From Pseudomonadota bacterium (lineage in GTDB: Bacteria > Desulfobacterota > Desulfobacteria > Desulfobacterales > Desulfobacteraceae): DNA of 64,000 nt. Every line of letters starts with the position of its first letter. Positions within the stretch are counted from its first letter, which is position 1. The notes beneath the pieces are model-generated. The model saw nothing but the letters and a program-made list of their open reading frames with translations, did no database searches and was not told the DNA's origin. The position numbers and the translations under genes are program-made. The stretch spans positions 1-64,000 of the forward strand of contig JAHJLV010000027.1 of NCBI GenBank assembly GCA_018821535.1. The letters are read 5' to 3'. Below are positions 56,635-64,000 of the stretch, piece by piece.

Positions 56635-57948
56635 CTATTCTTCCCGTACAGCATTATCTTTTTCAAATGATCTGGAATCTTTTTTAACTGGTTTCTTCTG
56701 CTGTTTAAGTTCTTTTTGAAGAATCTTTTTTGCCTCTTCAATCATCTTTTGAGCCCCGGTTTCGTCCAGATCGGTTATTGCCATAATATCTTCCACCTCA
56801 GCTTCAGATATATCCAGAACAGAAGCATACCCGCCCTTGAAAAGCGACTCGGCCATTGAAAGCCCTACGCCGCTGATCTGCATCAGGCTGTCATATCCTT
56901 CTTTGAGTTCCCGGCTGTAGTCTTCTTCACTGGTCACTTCCAGGTGCCAGCCGGTAATTTCACAGGCAAGCGATACATTCTGTCCGCCCTTGCCGATGGC
57001 AATGGAAAGATATTCATTACTGACAATCACCTCCATGGACTGATTATCTTCATCAATAATCACCCTGGATATTTCAGCAGGCGACAGGGCATTACAGACA
57101 AATCGCGCCACATCCGGATTCCACTGAACAATATCAATTTTTTCACCCCGCAGTTCCTGGACAATACTCTGCACCCGGTTTCCCTTCATACCGACACAGG
57201 CACCTACAGGATCAACATCAGAATCCATTGAGGATACTGCAACCTTTGCTCTGACACCGGGAACCCTGGCAGCGCCGCGAAGCGTTACAATGCCTTCAGC
57301 CACTTCCGGCACCTCGGTTTTAAACAATTCAATCAAAAACTCAGGATGGGTTCTGGACAGAATGATCTGGGCACCTTTTGATTCTTCCAGTACATCCAGA
57401 ATATAGGCTCGGATTCTGTCCCCGCGCTTATAATTTTCCCGCGGCATCTGGTCTCTGGGCCGCAAAACCCCTTCAGCCTGCCCCAGATTCACAATCAAAC
57501 TGCCTCTGTCAAACCGCTGCACAATACCATTGATAATTTTACCCTTTTTATGAATAAAATTTTCATACACAGCGTTACGTTCGGCTTCCCTCATTTTCTG
57601 AATAATGACCTGTTTTGCTGACTGAGCTGCAATCCGGCCGAATTCTTCAGTGTCTATACGAATCCCCAGGCTGTCTCCGATTTCACATTCAGGATCATAT
57701 TCATAACCTTCTTCAATGGTCAGCTCGCTGTCCGGATATTCAACTTCTGCCACCACCTCTTTAAAATGAAAAACTTCAACTTCACCGGTTCTTTCATCAT
57801 AATGGACTTCAATGTCCGCTCTGGGGCCGATATTTTTTCTCGCCGCTGAAATAATTGCTTCTTTAAGGGTGTTAATAAGGACTTCTGGCTCAATACCCTT
57901 TTCCCGGCTCACCTGATCAATAACCCGCTTAATATCCGTGATAAACAT
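56635..57948 (-). CDS. nusA: Transcription termination/antitermination factor NusA
   Basis: 437 residues: N-terminal RNA polymerase domain, S1 (KKGKIINGIVQRFDRGSLIVNLGQAEG), two KH domains (VGACVGMKGNRVQSIVQELRGEK and AIGKGGQNVSLACEITG) and a C-terminal helix-hairpin-helix repeat (MQISGVGLSMAESLFKGGYASVLD). GGAGAACAC precedes the ATG. It lies between rimP and infB in the classical nus-inf operon. Confidence 0.98.
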   Translation of the reverse strand: MFITDIKRVIDQVSREKGIEPEVLINTLKEAIISAARKNIGPRADIEVHYDERTGEVEVFHFKEVVAEVEYPDSELTIEEGYEYDPECEIGDSLGIRIDTEEFGRIAAQSAKQVIIQKMREAERNAVYENFIHKKGKIINGIVQRFDRGSLIVNLGQAEGVLRPRDQMPRENYKRGDRIRAYILDVLEESKGAQIILSRTHPEFLIELFKTEVPEVAEGIVTLRGAARVPGVRAKVAVSSMDSDVDPVGACVGMKGNRVQSIVQELRGEKIDIVQWNPDVARFVCNALSPAEISRVIIDEDNQSMEVIVSNEYLSIAIGKGGQNVSLACEITGWHLEVTSEEDYSRELKEGYDSLMQISGVGLSMAESLFKGGYASVLDISEAEVEDIMAITDLDETGAQKMIEEAKKILQKELKQQKKPVKKDSRSFEKDNAVREE

Positions 57949-57966
57949 TGTTAAGTGTTCTCCATC

Positions 57967-58413
57967 TTACTGACCTGCCAGCATTGCCCTGCTGATCAAA
58001 TGATCTTTAATTTCAATCAGTTTTCCATCCACAGCAACCACAACAGAATCATCATTAATTTTTTCAAGAACCCCGGTAAACTTCTTTTTATCGTCAATCA
58101 ACTGGTCGGTCTCGATTTTAACCCTTTCACCTTTAAACCGGTGAAAATCTTCTTTTTTATTCAAAGGCCGTTTCGGTCCCGGAGAGGACACCTCCAGCCG
58201 GTATCGACCAAAATCTGCTATATTCACATCAATCATATCACCTAAATGGCGGCTGATGTATACACAATCCTCCAGGGTGATACCGCCCGGCTTGTCCATA
58301 TAAAGGCGGACAATATTTTCCTTGTTTCCGGCAACATATTCCAGATGAACCAGCTCAAAATTTTCAGCCTGGCAAAATGACAGCGCCACATCTTTTATCT
58401 GATCAATCAGCAT
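57967..58413 (-). CDS. rimP: Ribosome maturation factor RimP
   Basis: 148 residues with RLYMDKPGGITLEDCVYISRHLGDMIDV and YRLEVSSPGPKRPLNKKEDF, RimP family signatures. It supports 30S assembly. It is the first gene of the rimP-nusA-infB-rbfA-truB-rpsO-pnp cluster. Confidence 0.95.
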   Translation of the reverse strand: MLIDQIKDVALSFCQAENFELVHLEYVAGNKENIVRLYMDKPGGITLEDCVYISRHLGDMIDVNIADFGRYRLEVSSPGPKRPLNKKEDFHRFKGERVKIETDQLIDDKKKFTGVLEKINDDSVVVAVDGKLIEIKDHLISRAMLAGQ

Positions 58414-58495
58414 GAATATCTTCTCTTTTTCATCCCCTTTTAAATCACAAGGACCGGTCTTTTAAGCCTTGCCCTTTTAAAAAAGCCTCAAATAC

Positions 58496-58515
58496 AAAAA
58501 CGGGCAGATGCCCGT
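58496..58515 (-). terminator. Terminator after the tRNA-Gly gene
   Basis: ACGGGCAGATGCCCGT gives a compact GC stem that on the minus strand is followed by five T bases. It ends the tRNA transcript before rimP. Confidence 0.75.
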
Positions 58516-58647
58516 TCCTAAATTCAACATTAACAGAGTCCTTGCCAGCCGCGTTTCACTGTTGTCACCATGACATTCACAGTGGCTCAGACCATATCTT
58601 AACACCAGTTACTGGAACCTGTCTGCCATCTTTGCTTCAAATTAAGA

Positions 58648-58723
58648 TGGAGCGGGCAACGAGGCTCGAACTCGCGACATCAAGCTTGGGAAGCTTGCAC
58701 TCTACCAGCTGAGTTATGCCCGC
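58648..58723 (-). tRNA. tRNA-Gly (anticodon CCC)
   Basis: All arms fold on the minus strand: acceptor GCGGGCA/TGCCCGC, D stem ACTC/GAGT, anticodon stem CAAGC/GCTTG with loop TTCCCAA (anticodon CCC), variable ATGTC, T stem GCGAG/CTCGT with loop TTCGAGC. The discriminator is T, and CCA is encoded (58648-58650). It reads GGG. Confidence 0.96.
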
Positions 58724-58800
58724 ATTAGCGGATTAATATAGCAACCACCTCAGGTTTTGTCAACAACGCTTTAAATAAACCAGGCACTACCCGAAAAACA

Positions 58801-58824
58801 ACCCGGAAACCCTTTTAACCGGGT
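58801..58824 (-). terminator. Weak hairpin after pheT
   Basis: ACCCGG and CCGGGT flank a 12-base loop, and on the minus strand TGTTTTTC follows. It lies just beyond the pheT stop. Confidence 0.5.
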
Positions 58825-58847
58825 ATTCCTCATCTTAAAATCAAATA

Positions 58848-61286
58848 TTAATCCGGCAGATCGGCATCGAACTGATCAAGAATAATTTTTGAAATATTCA
58901 CATGAAGGTTTTTAATATTTTTTTCTGTAAGCGTTTTATCGGCAGACCGGTACACCACCCTGAATGACAGGGATTTTTTCCCCTCTGCCAGAGGGTGCCC
59001 TTCAAAAACATCAAAAAGAAATACAGACTCGATAAGGGCTTCTTTTTTGGAAAGCATCTGAATCTTTTCCAGGACAGCACCTGCAGAAACCGTCCTGTCC
59101 ACAATAATCGTAATATCCCGAGAAATCGAAGGAAATTTCGGTAAAATTCTTGCCAGTATCTCATCAGGACATAAACCCAAAAGTGCTGTCAAATTAAAAT
59201 CAAAAACAAAGGCATCTGTTTTTAAACCATAATTTTTGAGCACATCCGGATCAATTTTACCCAGCGTCCCTACCACTGTATCTTTGGAAACGACCTGTGC
59301 CAGATATCCGGTCTCAAAATAGGGAAGCTTGGCCTTATCCGCTTTTTCAAAGCGAACATCAAAAATTTTCAATGCATTCAGCAATCCTTCCATGACACCC
59401 TTTAAATCGAAAAAATCAAACGGTGTCTTTTTTGCATACCAGGACTGATCCAGACGGTCCCCGGTCATTAAACCGGAAACAAATTCGGTCTCTATGGGCA
59501 AAGAACCTTTTTGTGTTGCATAAAATGCTTTTCCGATTTCAAAAATTTTAACTGTGGTGTTCTGCTGGGAAACATTTTTTTTCATGGTTTCCAAAAGACC
59601 GGGAATCAATGAACTTCTCAACACAGACATCTGATCGGAAATCGGATTCAAAATTGTTTCAACCCGGCGTCTTTGGTCATCTTCGCCCAGATTCAGCCGG
59701 TTGCAGGATTCCTCATGGACAAAATTATAATTAATGGCCTCGGAAAAGGAGAATCCGGTCAGAACCTGCCGGATCTTTTCCCTGAACGGTATTTTGGGAT
59801 TCAGCAGTTTTCCTCTGGCAGGAACCTGCGGATAACTGGTTTCAATATTATTATATCCCCAGAGTCTGGCCACTTCCTCTGAAAGGTCTTCAGGCCGGGT
59901 CACATCCACCCGGAAAGAGGGAACCCCCACCTTTAAATGTCCGTTCCGGGTACTTTGAACATCAAAAGCCACGGATTCAAGAATCTGTATAATTTTTTCC
60001 ACGTCCAGACGTGTTCCCAGACGGATGTTCAAGGCATTCGGGTCCAGATTGATGTGCACAGGAACCGGTTTTTGAGGATGTTCATCAATCATGTCTTTTG
60101 CAATTTTTGCCTGACATATGCGGGCCATCAGTGCAACTGCCCGGTTTAAGGCATTCACGGTTCCCTGCGGATCGACTCCGCGTTCAAACCGGTGAGACGC
60201 ATCCGTTGAAATTGCGGTTTTCTTTGCTGTCTTCCGAATGGAAACCGGATTGAAATAGGCGCTTTCCACCAGCACCCGCCGGGTTTGATCCAAAATTTCG
60301 GAATTCTCGCCGCCCATAACACCGGCCAGGGCCACAGGTCTTTTGCCGTCACATATCATGAGCATGTCCGGCTCAAGGTGGTGTTTTTTGCTGTCTAATG
60401 TTACAAATTCAGTATCCTGGCCCGCACTTCTGACGATAATTTTTCCATCGGAAAGCATGTCATAGTCAAAGGCATGCAAGGGCTGACCTGTCTCCATCAT
60501 GACAAAATTGGTAATATCCACAACATTATTAATGGGTGTTAAACCGACAGATTCCAGTCTTTCCTGAAGCCAGAACGGAGAAGGGCCGATTTTTACATCA
60601 AACAGTAATCCGGCAGAATACCGCGGACATAAATCCGGATCAAGAATCTCCACCTTTGCATAATCATGAATGGATTCACTGGCAAAAAGATCTTCTGGCA
60701 ATGAATAATCCGGAAAAGTTATTTTCTGTGCGGGTCTTGAAAACGCCGCAACTTCACGGGCCACACCAATCATGCTCAGACAATCCGGACGATTGGGAGT
60801 CAAATCTATTTCAAATACCGTATCTGATAATTTAAGCGCCTCTTCAAGCGGCATGCCCGCAGTAAACTCGCCTTCAAGCGCCATAATTCCCGATGCATCC
60901 GAATTCAGCCGCAATTCCGATGCAGAACACAGCATGCCGCAGGAGGTCTCTCCCCGAAGCTTGCCTTTTTTAATTTTAAGGTCACCGGGGAGGACAGCTC
61001 CCGGCAAAGCGCAGGGAACAAACATGCCGGCTTTCACATTCGGGGCCCCGCAGACAATCTGAACAGGCTCGCTGGCTCCGGTATTTACCTGACATACAGA
61101 CAGTTTATCCGCATCAGGATGCTTTTTAACCTCAACCACCTGTGCAACAACAATATTATCCAGATAATCAAACCGCTGTTCAACTGCGTCCACCTCAAGC
61201 CCTGCCATGGTCAATTTATCTGAAATTACAGAAGGTTCCAGATCAACATCAACATATTCCCTTAACCAGTTTAAACTGACTTTCAT
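58848..61286 (-). CDS. pheT: Phenylalanyl-tRNA synthetase beta subunit
   Basis: 812 residues from the ATG at 61286 (MKVSLNWLREYVDVD), one base after the pheS stop. It has the tRNA-binding (EMAP-like) domain at about 40-150, B3/B4 editing and B5 domains, and the C-terminal anticodon-binding fold. An in-frame extension into pheS is not used. Confidence 0.97.
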   Translation of the reverse strand: MKVSLNWLREYVDVDLEPSVISDKLTMAGLEVDAVEQRFDYLDNIVVAQVVEVKKHPDADKLSVCQVNTGASEPVQIVCGAPNVKAGMFVPCALPGAVLPGDLKIKKGKLRGETSCGMLCSASELRLNSDASGIMALEGEFTAGMPLEEALKLSDTVFEIDLTPNRPDCLSMIGVAREVAAFSRPAQKITFPDYSLPEDLFASESIHDYAKVEILDPDLCPRYSAGLLFDVKIGPSPFWLQERLESVGLTPINNVVDITNFVMMETGQPLHAFDYDMLSDGKIIVRSAGQDTEFVTLDSKKHHLEPDMLMICDGKRPVALAGVMGGENSEILDQTRRVLVESAYFNPVSIRKTAKKTAISTDASHRFERGVDPQGTVNALNRAVALMARICQAKIAKDMIDEHPQKPVPVHINLDPNALNIRLGTRLDVEKIIQILESVAFDVQSTRNGHLKVGVPSFRVDVTRPEDLSEEVARLWGYNNIETSYPQVPARGKLLNPKIPFREKIRQVLTGFSFSEAINYNFVHEESCNRLNLGEDDQRRRVETILNPISDQMSVLRSSLIPGLLETMKKNVSQQNTTVKIFEIGKAFYATQKGSLPIETEFVSGLMTGDRLDQSWYAKKTPFDFFDLKGVMEGLLNALKIFDVRFEKADKAKLPYFETGYLAQVVSKDTVVGTLGKIDPDVLKNYGLKTDAFVFDFNLTALLGLCPDEILARILPKFPSISRDITIIVDRTVSAGAVLEKIQMLSKKEALIESVFLFDVFEGHPLAEGKKSLSFRVVYRSADKTLTEKNIKNLHVNISKIILDQFDADLPD

Positions 61287-61287
61287 C

Positions 61288-62322
61288 TTAAAACTGCCCC
61301 AGAAAACGGATATCGTTTTCAAAAAATTTTCTTATATCATCAATGCCGTATTTAAGCATGGCCAGACGTTCGATTCCCATGCCAAAAGCAAAACCGGTAT
61401 ATGTATCTGTATCATACCCGACATTTTCAAATACAGCAGGATGAACCATTCCAGACCCTAAAACTTCCAGCCAGCCGGTTTTTGAACAAATCCGGCATCC
61501 TTTCCCCTTACACATCACGCAGCGGATATCCACTTCGGCGCTGGGCTCCGTAAACGGGAAAAAACTGGGCCGGAATCTTAAAGATGTTTCTTTATCAAAA
61601 AACTGATGGATAAACGTCGTTAAAATACCTTTCAAATCTCCAAAAGAAATATTTTTATCCACCATCAACCCTTCAACCTGATGAAACATCGGGGTATGTG
61701 TAATATCTGAGTCACAGCGGAACACTTTGCCCGGAGAAATAATTCTTACCGGCGGCTGTGTTTTCTCCATAACACGGGGTTGTGAAGGAGAGGTATGCGT
61801 TCTTAGAACTATATTTTCAGACACATAAAAAGTATCCTGCATATCTCTTGCAGGGTGATATTTGGGGATATTCAAGGCTTCAAAATTATAGTAATCGGTT
61901 TCCACCTCAGGACTTTCAGCAATGTCAAACCCCAGGCGAAGAAAAATATCACTGATTTCTTTTGCAACCTGGGTGATCGGATGCAAGGACCCGCAGGAAA
62001 TCTTGCGGCCAGGAAGTGTCACATCAATCCCGAAGCTGTCCGTGCCACAGATTTGTTGAAGACGTGCAGTTTTTTCTTCAATAACTGCCTTGATTTTGAT
62101 TTTTAAAGCATTCGCCTTTTGACCTTCAACGGGCCTGTCTTCTTTGGGAAGCGAGGATATATCCCGTAAAGCGCCGGTAAGGAAACCTTTCCGGCCAAGA
62201 TATTCAACCGAAATCTGTTCAAGGTCATCCACACTTGCTGTCTGCTCTATCCTGTCAAAAACCTCTTTTTCGATCTCGTCAATACGACTCATACAATTTT
62301 GCAAAACACCCCCGCAATACAT
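61288..62322 (-). CDS. pheS: Phenylalanyl-tRNA synthetase alpha subunit
   Basis: 344 residues (334 if it starts at the ATG at 62292, [11 protein letters not shown], which fits family N-termini about as well; neither has a clear ribosome site). Class II motifs: [29 protein letters not shown] and [18 protein letters not shown]. It carries a small Cys cluster ([17 protein letters not shown]) seen in many PheS. It forms the alpha2beta2 enzyme with PheT. Confidence 0.97.
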   Translation of the reverse strand: MYCGGVLQNCMSRIDEIEKEVFDRIEQTASVDDLEQISVEYLGRKGFLTGALRDISSLPKEDRPVEGQKANALKIKIKAVIEEKTARLQQICGTDSFGIDVTLPGRKISCGSLHPITQVAKEISDIFLRLGFDIAESPEVETDYYNFEALNIPKYHPARDMQDTFYVSENIVLRTHTSPSQPRVMEKTQPPVRIISPGKVFRCDSDITHTPMFHQVEGLMVDKNISFGDLKGILTTFIHQFFDKETSLRFRPSFFPFTEPSAEVDIRCVMCKGKGCRICSKTGWLEVLGSGMVHPAVFENVGYDTDTYTGFAFGMGIERLAMLKYGIDDIRKFFENDIRFLGQF

Positions 62323-62341
62323 CCACTCTAATTCCGCAAGT

Positions 62342-62695
62342 CTAGTTCAAACGGGCTTTTGCCTGAGATGCCAGCTGTGAAAATGCAGCCGGATCAGAAA
62401 CAGCAAGTTCAGCCAGAACTTTACGATCCAGTTCGCAATCCGCTAATTTAAGACCATTCATGAATCTGCTGTAAGACAGGTCGTTCATTCTTGCACCGGC
62501 ATTAATTCTGACGATCCACAGTTTTCTGAATTCTCTTTTTCTGACCCGTCTGTCTCTGTAAGCATACATCAAGGCTTTATCAACTGAATCTGCCGCTGTT
62601 CTATATAATTTACTTCTTCCGCCTCTGAACCCTTTTGCAAGCTTAAGCACTTTATTTCTGCGCCGTCTTGCTTTAAACCCTCTTTTAACTCTCAT
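62342..62695 (-). CDS. rplT: 50S ribosomal protein L20
   Basis: 117 residues, typical length; [31 protein letters not shown] and [18 protein letters not shown] are hallmarks. GAGGAG precedes the ATG. It follows rpmI by 77 bases. Confidence 0.98.
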   Translation of the reverse strand: MRVKRGFKARRRRNKVLKLAKGFRGGRSKLYRTAADSVDKALMYAYRDRRVRKREFRKLWIVRINAGARMNDLSYSRFMNGLKLADCELDRKVLAELAVSDPAAFSQLASQAKARLN

Positions 62696-62772
62696 TTTCC
62701 AAAACTCCTCAATTCTTTCTTAAAAAAAGACCCATTTCAAAATCATTGTCTTATCCGTTACTGCAGGCGGAA

Positions 62773-62970
62773 TCAGCCATTGGGTAACAAACGTCTGACT
62801 TCTTTCATATTATCCTGATCAATCATCTGGTCCAGACGCAAAGATCTTTTTCTTTTGGTCGTTTTTTTTGTCAGGATATGACTGGCATGGGATTTTCTGA
62901 ATTTATATTTCCCTGAACCTGTTTTCTTAAACCGTTTTGCAGCCGCTCTGCATGTTTTAATTTTAGGCAT
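62773..62970 (-). CDS. rpmI: 50S ribosomal protein L35
   Basis: 65 residues, [20 protein letters not shown] and [15 protein letters not shown], the L35 family. CAGGAG precedes the ATG. It lies between infC and rplT in the standard order. Confidence 0.97.
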   Translation of the reverse strand: MPKIKTCRAAAKRFKKTGSGKYKFRKSHASHILTKKTTKRKRSLRLDQMIDQDNMKEVRRLLPNG

Positions 62971-63007
62971 TTTTGCTTCTCCTGTGTCCCGATTTTCTAA
63001 AAAAGAG

Positions 63008-63045
63008 ATGGTGGTATATAATCAGAACACGCAATATACCACCAT
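63008..63045 (-). promoter_or_regulatory. Hairpin between infC and rpmI (attenuator candidate)
   Basis: ATGGTGGTATAT and ATATACCACCAT pair perfectly over 12 bases with a 14-base loop. On the minus strand CTCTTTTTTAG follows, and then the rpmI ribosome site. It could act as an attenuator or as part of a translational operator for the L35-L20 genes. Confidence 0.6.
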
Positions 63046-63103
63046 ACTTTTACTATATTATGTGCAGGTCCTATTTTATACAGATACTTTTGTAAAAAAC
63101 AGT

Positions 63104-63625
63104 CTATTTAGGCCCCAAAAGCATTGTGATTACACGACCTTCGAACTTGGGCTCCTGCTCAACCTGGGCAAAATCCGCTGTAAGGACTGTTATTTTTTCC
63201 AAAATAGTATTTGCCTGCTCCTTGAGCATGAATTCCCGCCCCCTGAAAACCATTGTAACCTTTACCTTATCGTTTTTGCTGATAAATTTTTCAATGTGCT
63301 TGGCCTTGGTTTCAAGGTCATGATCATTTGTTTTTGGGCGTACTTTTATTTCCTTGATCTGTGTACTTTTCTGTTTACGTTTAGCCTCCTGCTTTTTTTT
63401 GGTCTGCTCATACTTGAATTTTCCAAAGTCCATGATCTTGCAGACAGGAGGTTTAGCATCGGGCGACACCTCTACTAAATCCAATGATACCTCACTGGAT
63501 ATCCTCAAAGCTTCTTCAATCGAGATGATCCCGATCTGTTCCCCGTCAGCCCCGATCACACGAACCTGACTGGCCCGAATTCCCTTGTTCACATTTGTCT
63601 GGTCCTGTCTTCCTCGCTTAGATAT
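63104..63625 (-). CDS. infC: Translation initiation factor IF-3, with AUA start codon
   Basis: About 173 residues. The downstream frame from GTG at 63592 (VNKGIRASQVRVIGADGEQIG) is clear, but the family N-terminus continues upstream as SKRGRQDQTN. The in-frame codon ATA at 63623-63625 lies exactly six bases after AGGAGG (63632-63637), so ATA is the likely start. Rare starts are typical of infC, because IF-3 selects against them and so limits its own synthesis. The GTG lacks a ribosome site. The C-terminal domain contains DHDLETKAKHIEKFISKNDKVKVTMVFRGRE. Confidence 0.95.
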   Translation of the reverse strand: MSKRGRQDQTNVNKGIRASQVRVIGADGEQIGIISIEEALRISSEVSLDLVEVSPDAKPPVCKIMDFGKFKYEQTKKKQEAKRKQKSTQIKEIKVRPKTNDHDLETKAKHIEKFISKNDKVKVTMVFRGREFMLKEQANTILEKITVLTADFAQVEQEPKFEGRVITMLLGPK

Positions 63626-63743
63626 CCTACACCTCCTGCAGCCACATGATTCTGTTTTTTATCATTAATAGACCAAGTATAACCTTGCGATTATAATGAT
63701 CTGTACAAAAAAATGCAAGTATTATTTATCCTGATATCGATCG

Positions 63744-64000
63744 TTATTTCTGCTGGAGCGTATATGTCTCCAGCCAACTGTTTTTCCAGTACTGATTCGA
63801 CTCTTTATTAAAAAAATTACAGAAAAGATCAAGACTTTTCTTGCGCAGAACGCCTGATATAATTTTAATCCCGCTGTCCGCATACAAGGGGTTCATCCGG
63901 GTTAAATCACAGGATGTCGCCCCCCCCATGGCATCTTCATACGCATATACAATTTTTTTAAATCCTGCAATGATAATAGCACCAAGACACATCAGACAGG
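63744..64000 (-). CDS. Nucleoside/tRNA-adenosine deaminase family protein, partial
   Basis: The gene enters from the window edge; 85 codons are visible. CLMCLGAIIIAGFKKIVYAYED matches the PCxxC zinc motif of the cytidine/deoxycytidylate deaminase superfamily, and GGATSCDLTRMNPLYADSGIKI the following block. The HAE motif is outside. It resembles TadA/GuaD-type enzymes but differs from standard TadA in its C-terminus, so a general deaminase name is safer. Confidence 0.8.
   Translation of the reverse strand, partial: CLMCLGAIIIAGFKKIVYAYEDAMGGATSCDLTRMNPLYADSGIKIISGVLRKKSLDLFCNFFNKESNQYWKNSWLETYTLQQK

Noticed and set aside
63627..63647. Six-codon leader peptide (ATG at 63647 to TAG) before infC
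   Set aside because: It has no ribosome site of its own, and its codons are the infC ribosome site itself; likely chance.
1..64000. CRISPR arrays, riboswitches, phage modules, rRNA
   Set aside because: No regularly spaced repeats, no known aptamer core recognised, no phage structural genes and no rRNA segments were seen.

Overview
The window looks like a chromosomal segment of an anaerobic, sulfate-reducing Desulfobacterota, probably Desulfobacteraceae and close to Desulfobacula/Desulfobacter. This is an inference from gene content: paired ~600-residue acyl-CoA dehydrogenases, a family-I CoA-transferase pair, an aldehyde:ferredoxin oxidoreductase-type tungstoenzyme with a polyferredoxin, FdhD, and large sigma-54 activators and sensor kinases, next to a standard bacterial translation cluster. 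No species can be assigned from the sequence alone.

Layout. 1-229 is the 3' end of an IS256-family transposase, followed by a small unknown gene. About 0.8-42 kb is a catabolic and sensory region: a sigma-54 activator (808-3927), acyl-CoA dehydrogenase 1, a PAS kinase with a chemoreceptor, acyl-CoA dehydrogenase 2, thiolase with a short-chain dehydrogenase, a six-hairpin-type protein, a BvgS-like hybrid kinase, an exported carboxylesterase with two CoA-transferase subunits, an exported SurE-like protein with a lipoprotein serine hydrolase, an AOR-family enzyme and a Tat-type ferredoxin, a lipoprotein, a periplasmic binding protein, then a long minus-strand operon. That operon (41.8 to 30.7 kb) runs from an ABC importer of the oligopeptide type into 3-hydroxyacyl-CoA dehydrogenase (frameshifted), enoyl-CoA hydratase, thiolase, acyl-CoA ligase and FdhD. 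42.3-44.2 kb is a decayed hybrid histidine kinase. 44.5-48 kb is a heterodimeric ABC exporter. 48.8-64 kb is housekeeping: MBL hydrolase, pnp, rpsO, truB, rbfA, infB, nusA, rimP, tRNA-Gly(CCC), pheT, pheS, rplT, rpmI, infC and a partial nucleoside deaminase.

Main observation. Nine promoter-like elements of the sigma-54 -24/-12 type (TGGCA-N6-TTG) lie in six intergenic regions of the catabolic region (4.1, 9.9/10.0, 14.3/14.5, 22.9, 29.3/29.5 and 41.9 kb). Each region also carries an AT-rich inverted repeat built on the half-site ATTTGATATTT; the two best have 21-base perfect arms. These look like upstream activator sites for one enhancer-binding protein. The activator at 808-3927 has one of the sites just upstream of its own start, so it is the prime candidate. 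Read this way, uptake, a chemoreceptor, exported hydrolases and a scattered beta-oxidation pathway form one regulon for a substrate that cannot be named from sequence.

Other notable points are a probable AUA start codon of infC, a single-base frameshift in the 3-hydroxyacyl-CoA dehydrogenase, an internal deletion that removed the catalytic core of a hybrid kinase, and candidate regulatory hairpins in front of pnp and rpmI. No CRISPR array, riboswitch, phage or plasmid origin was recognised.
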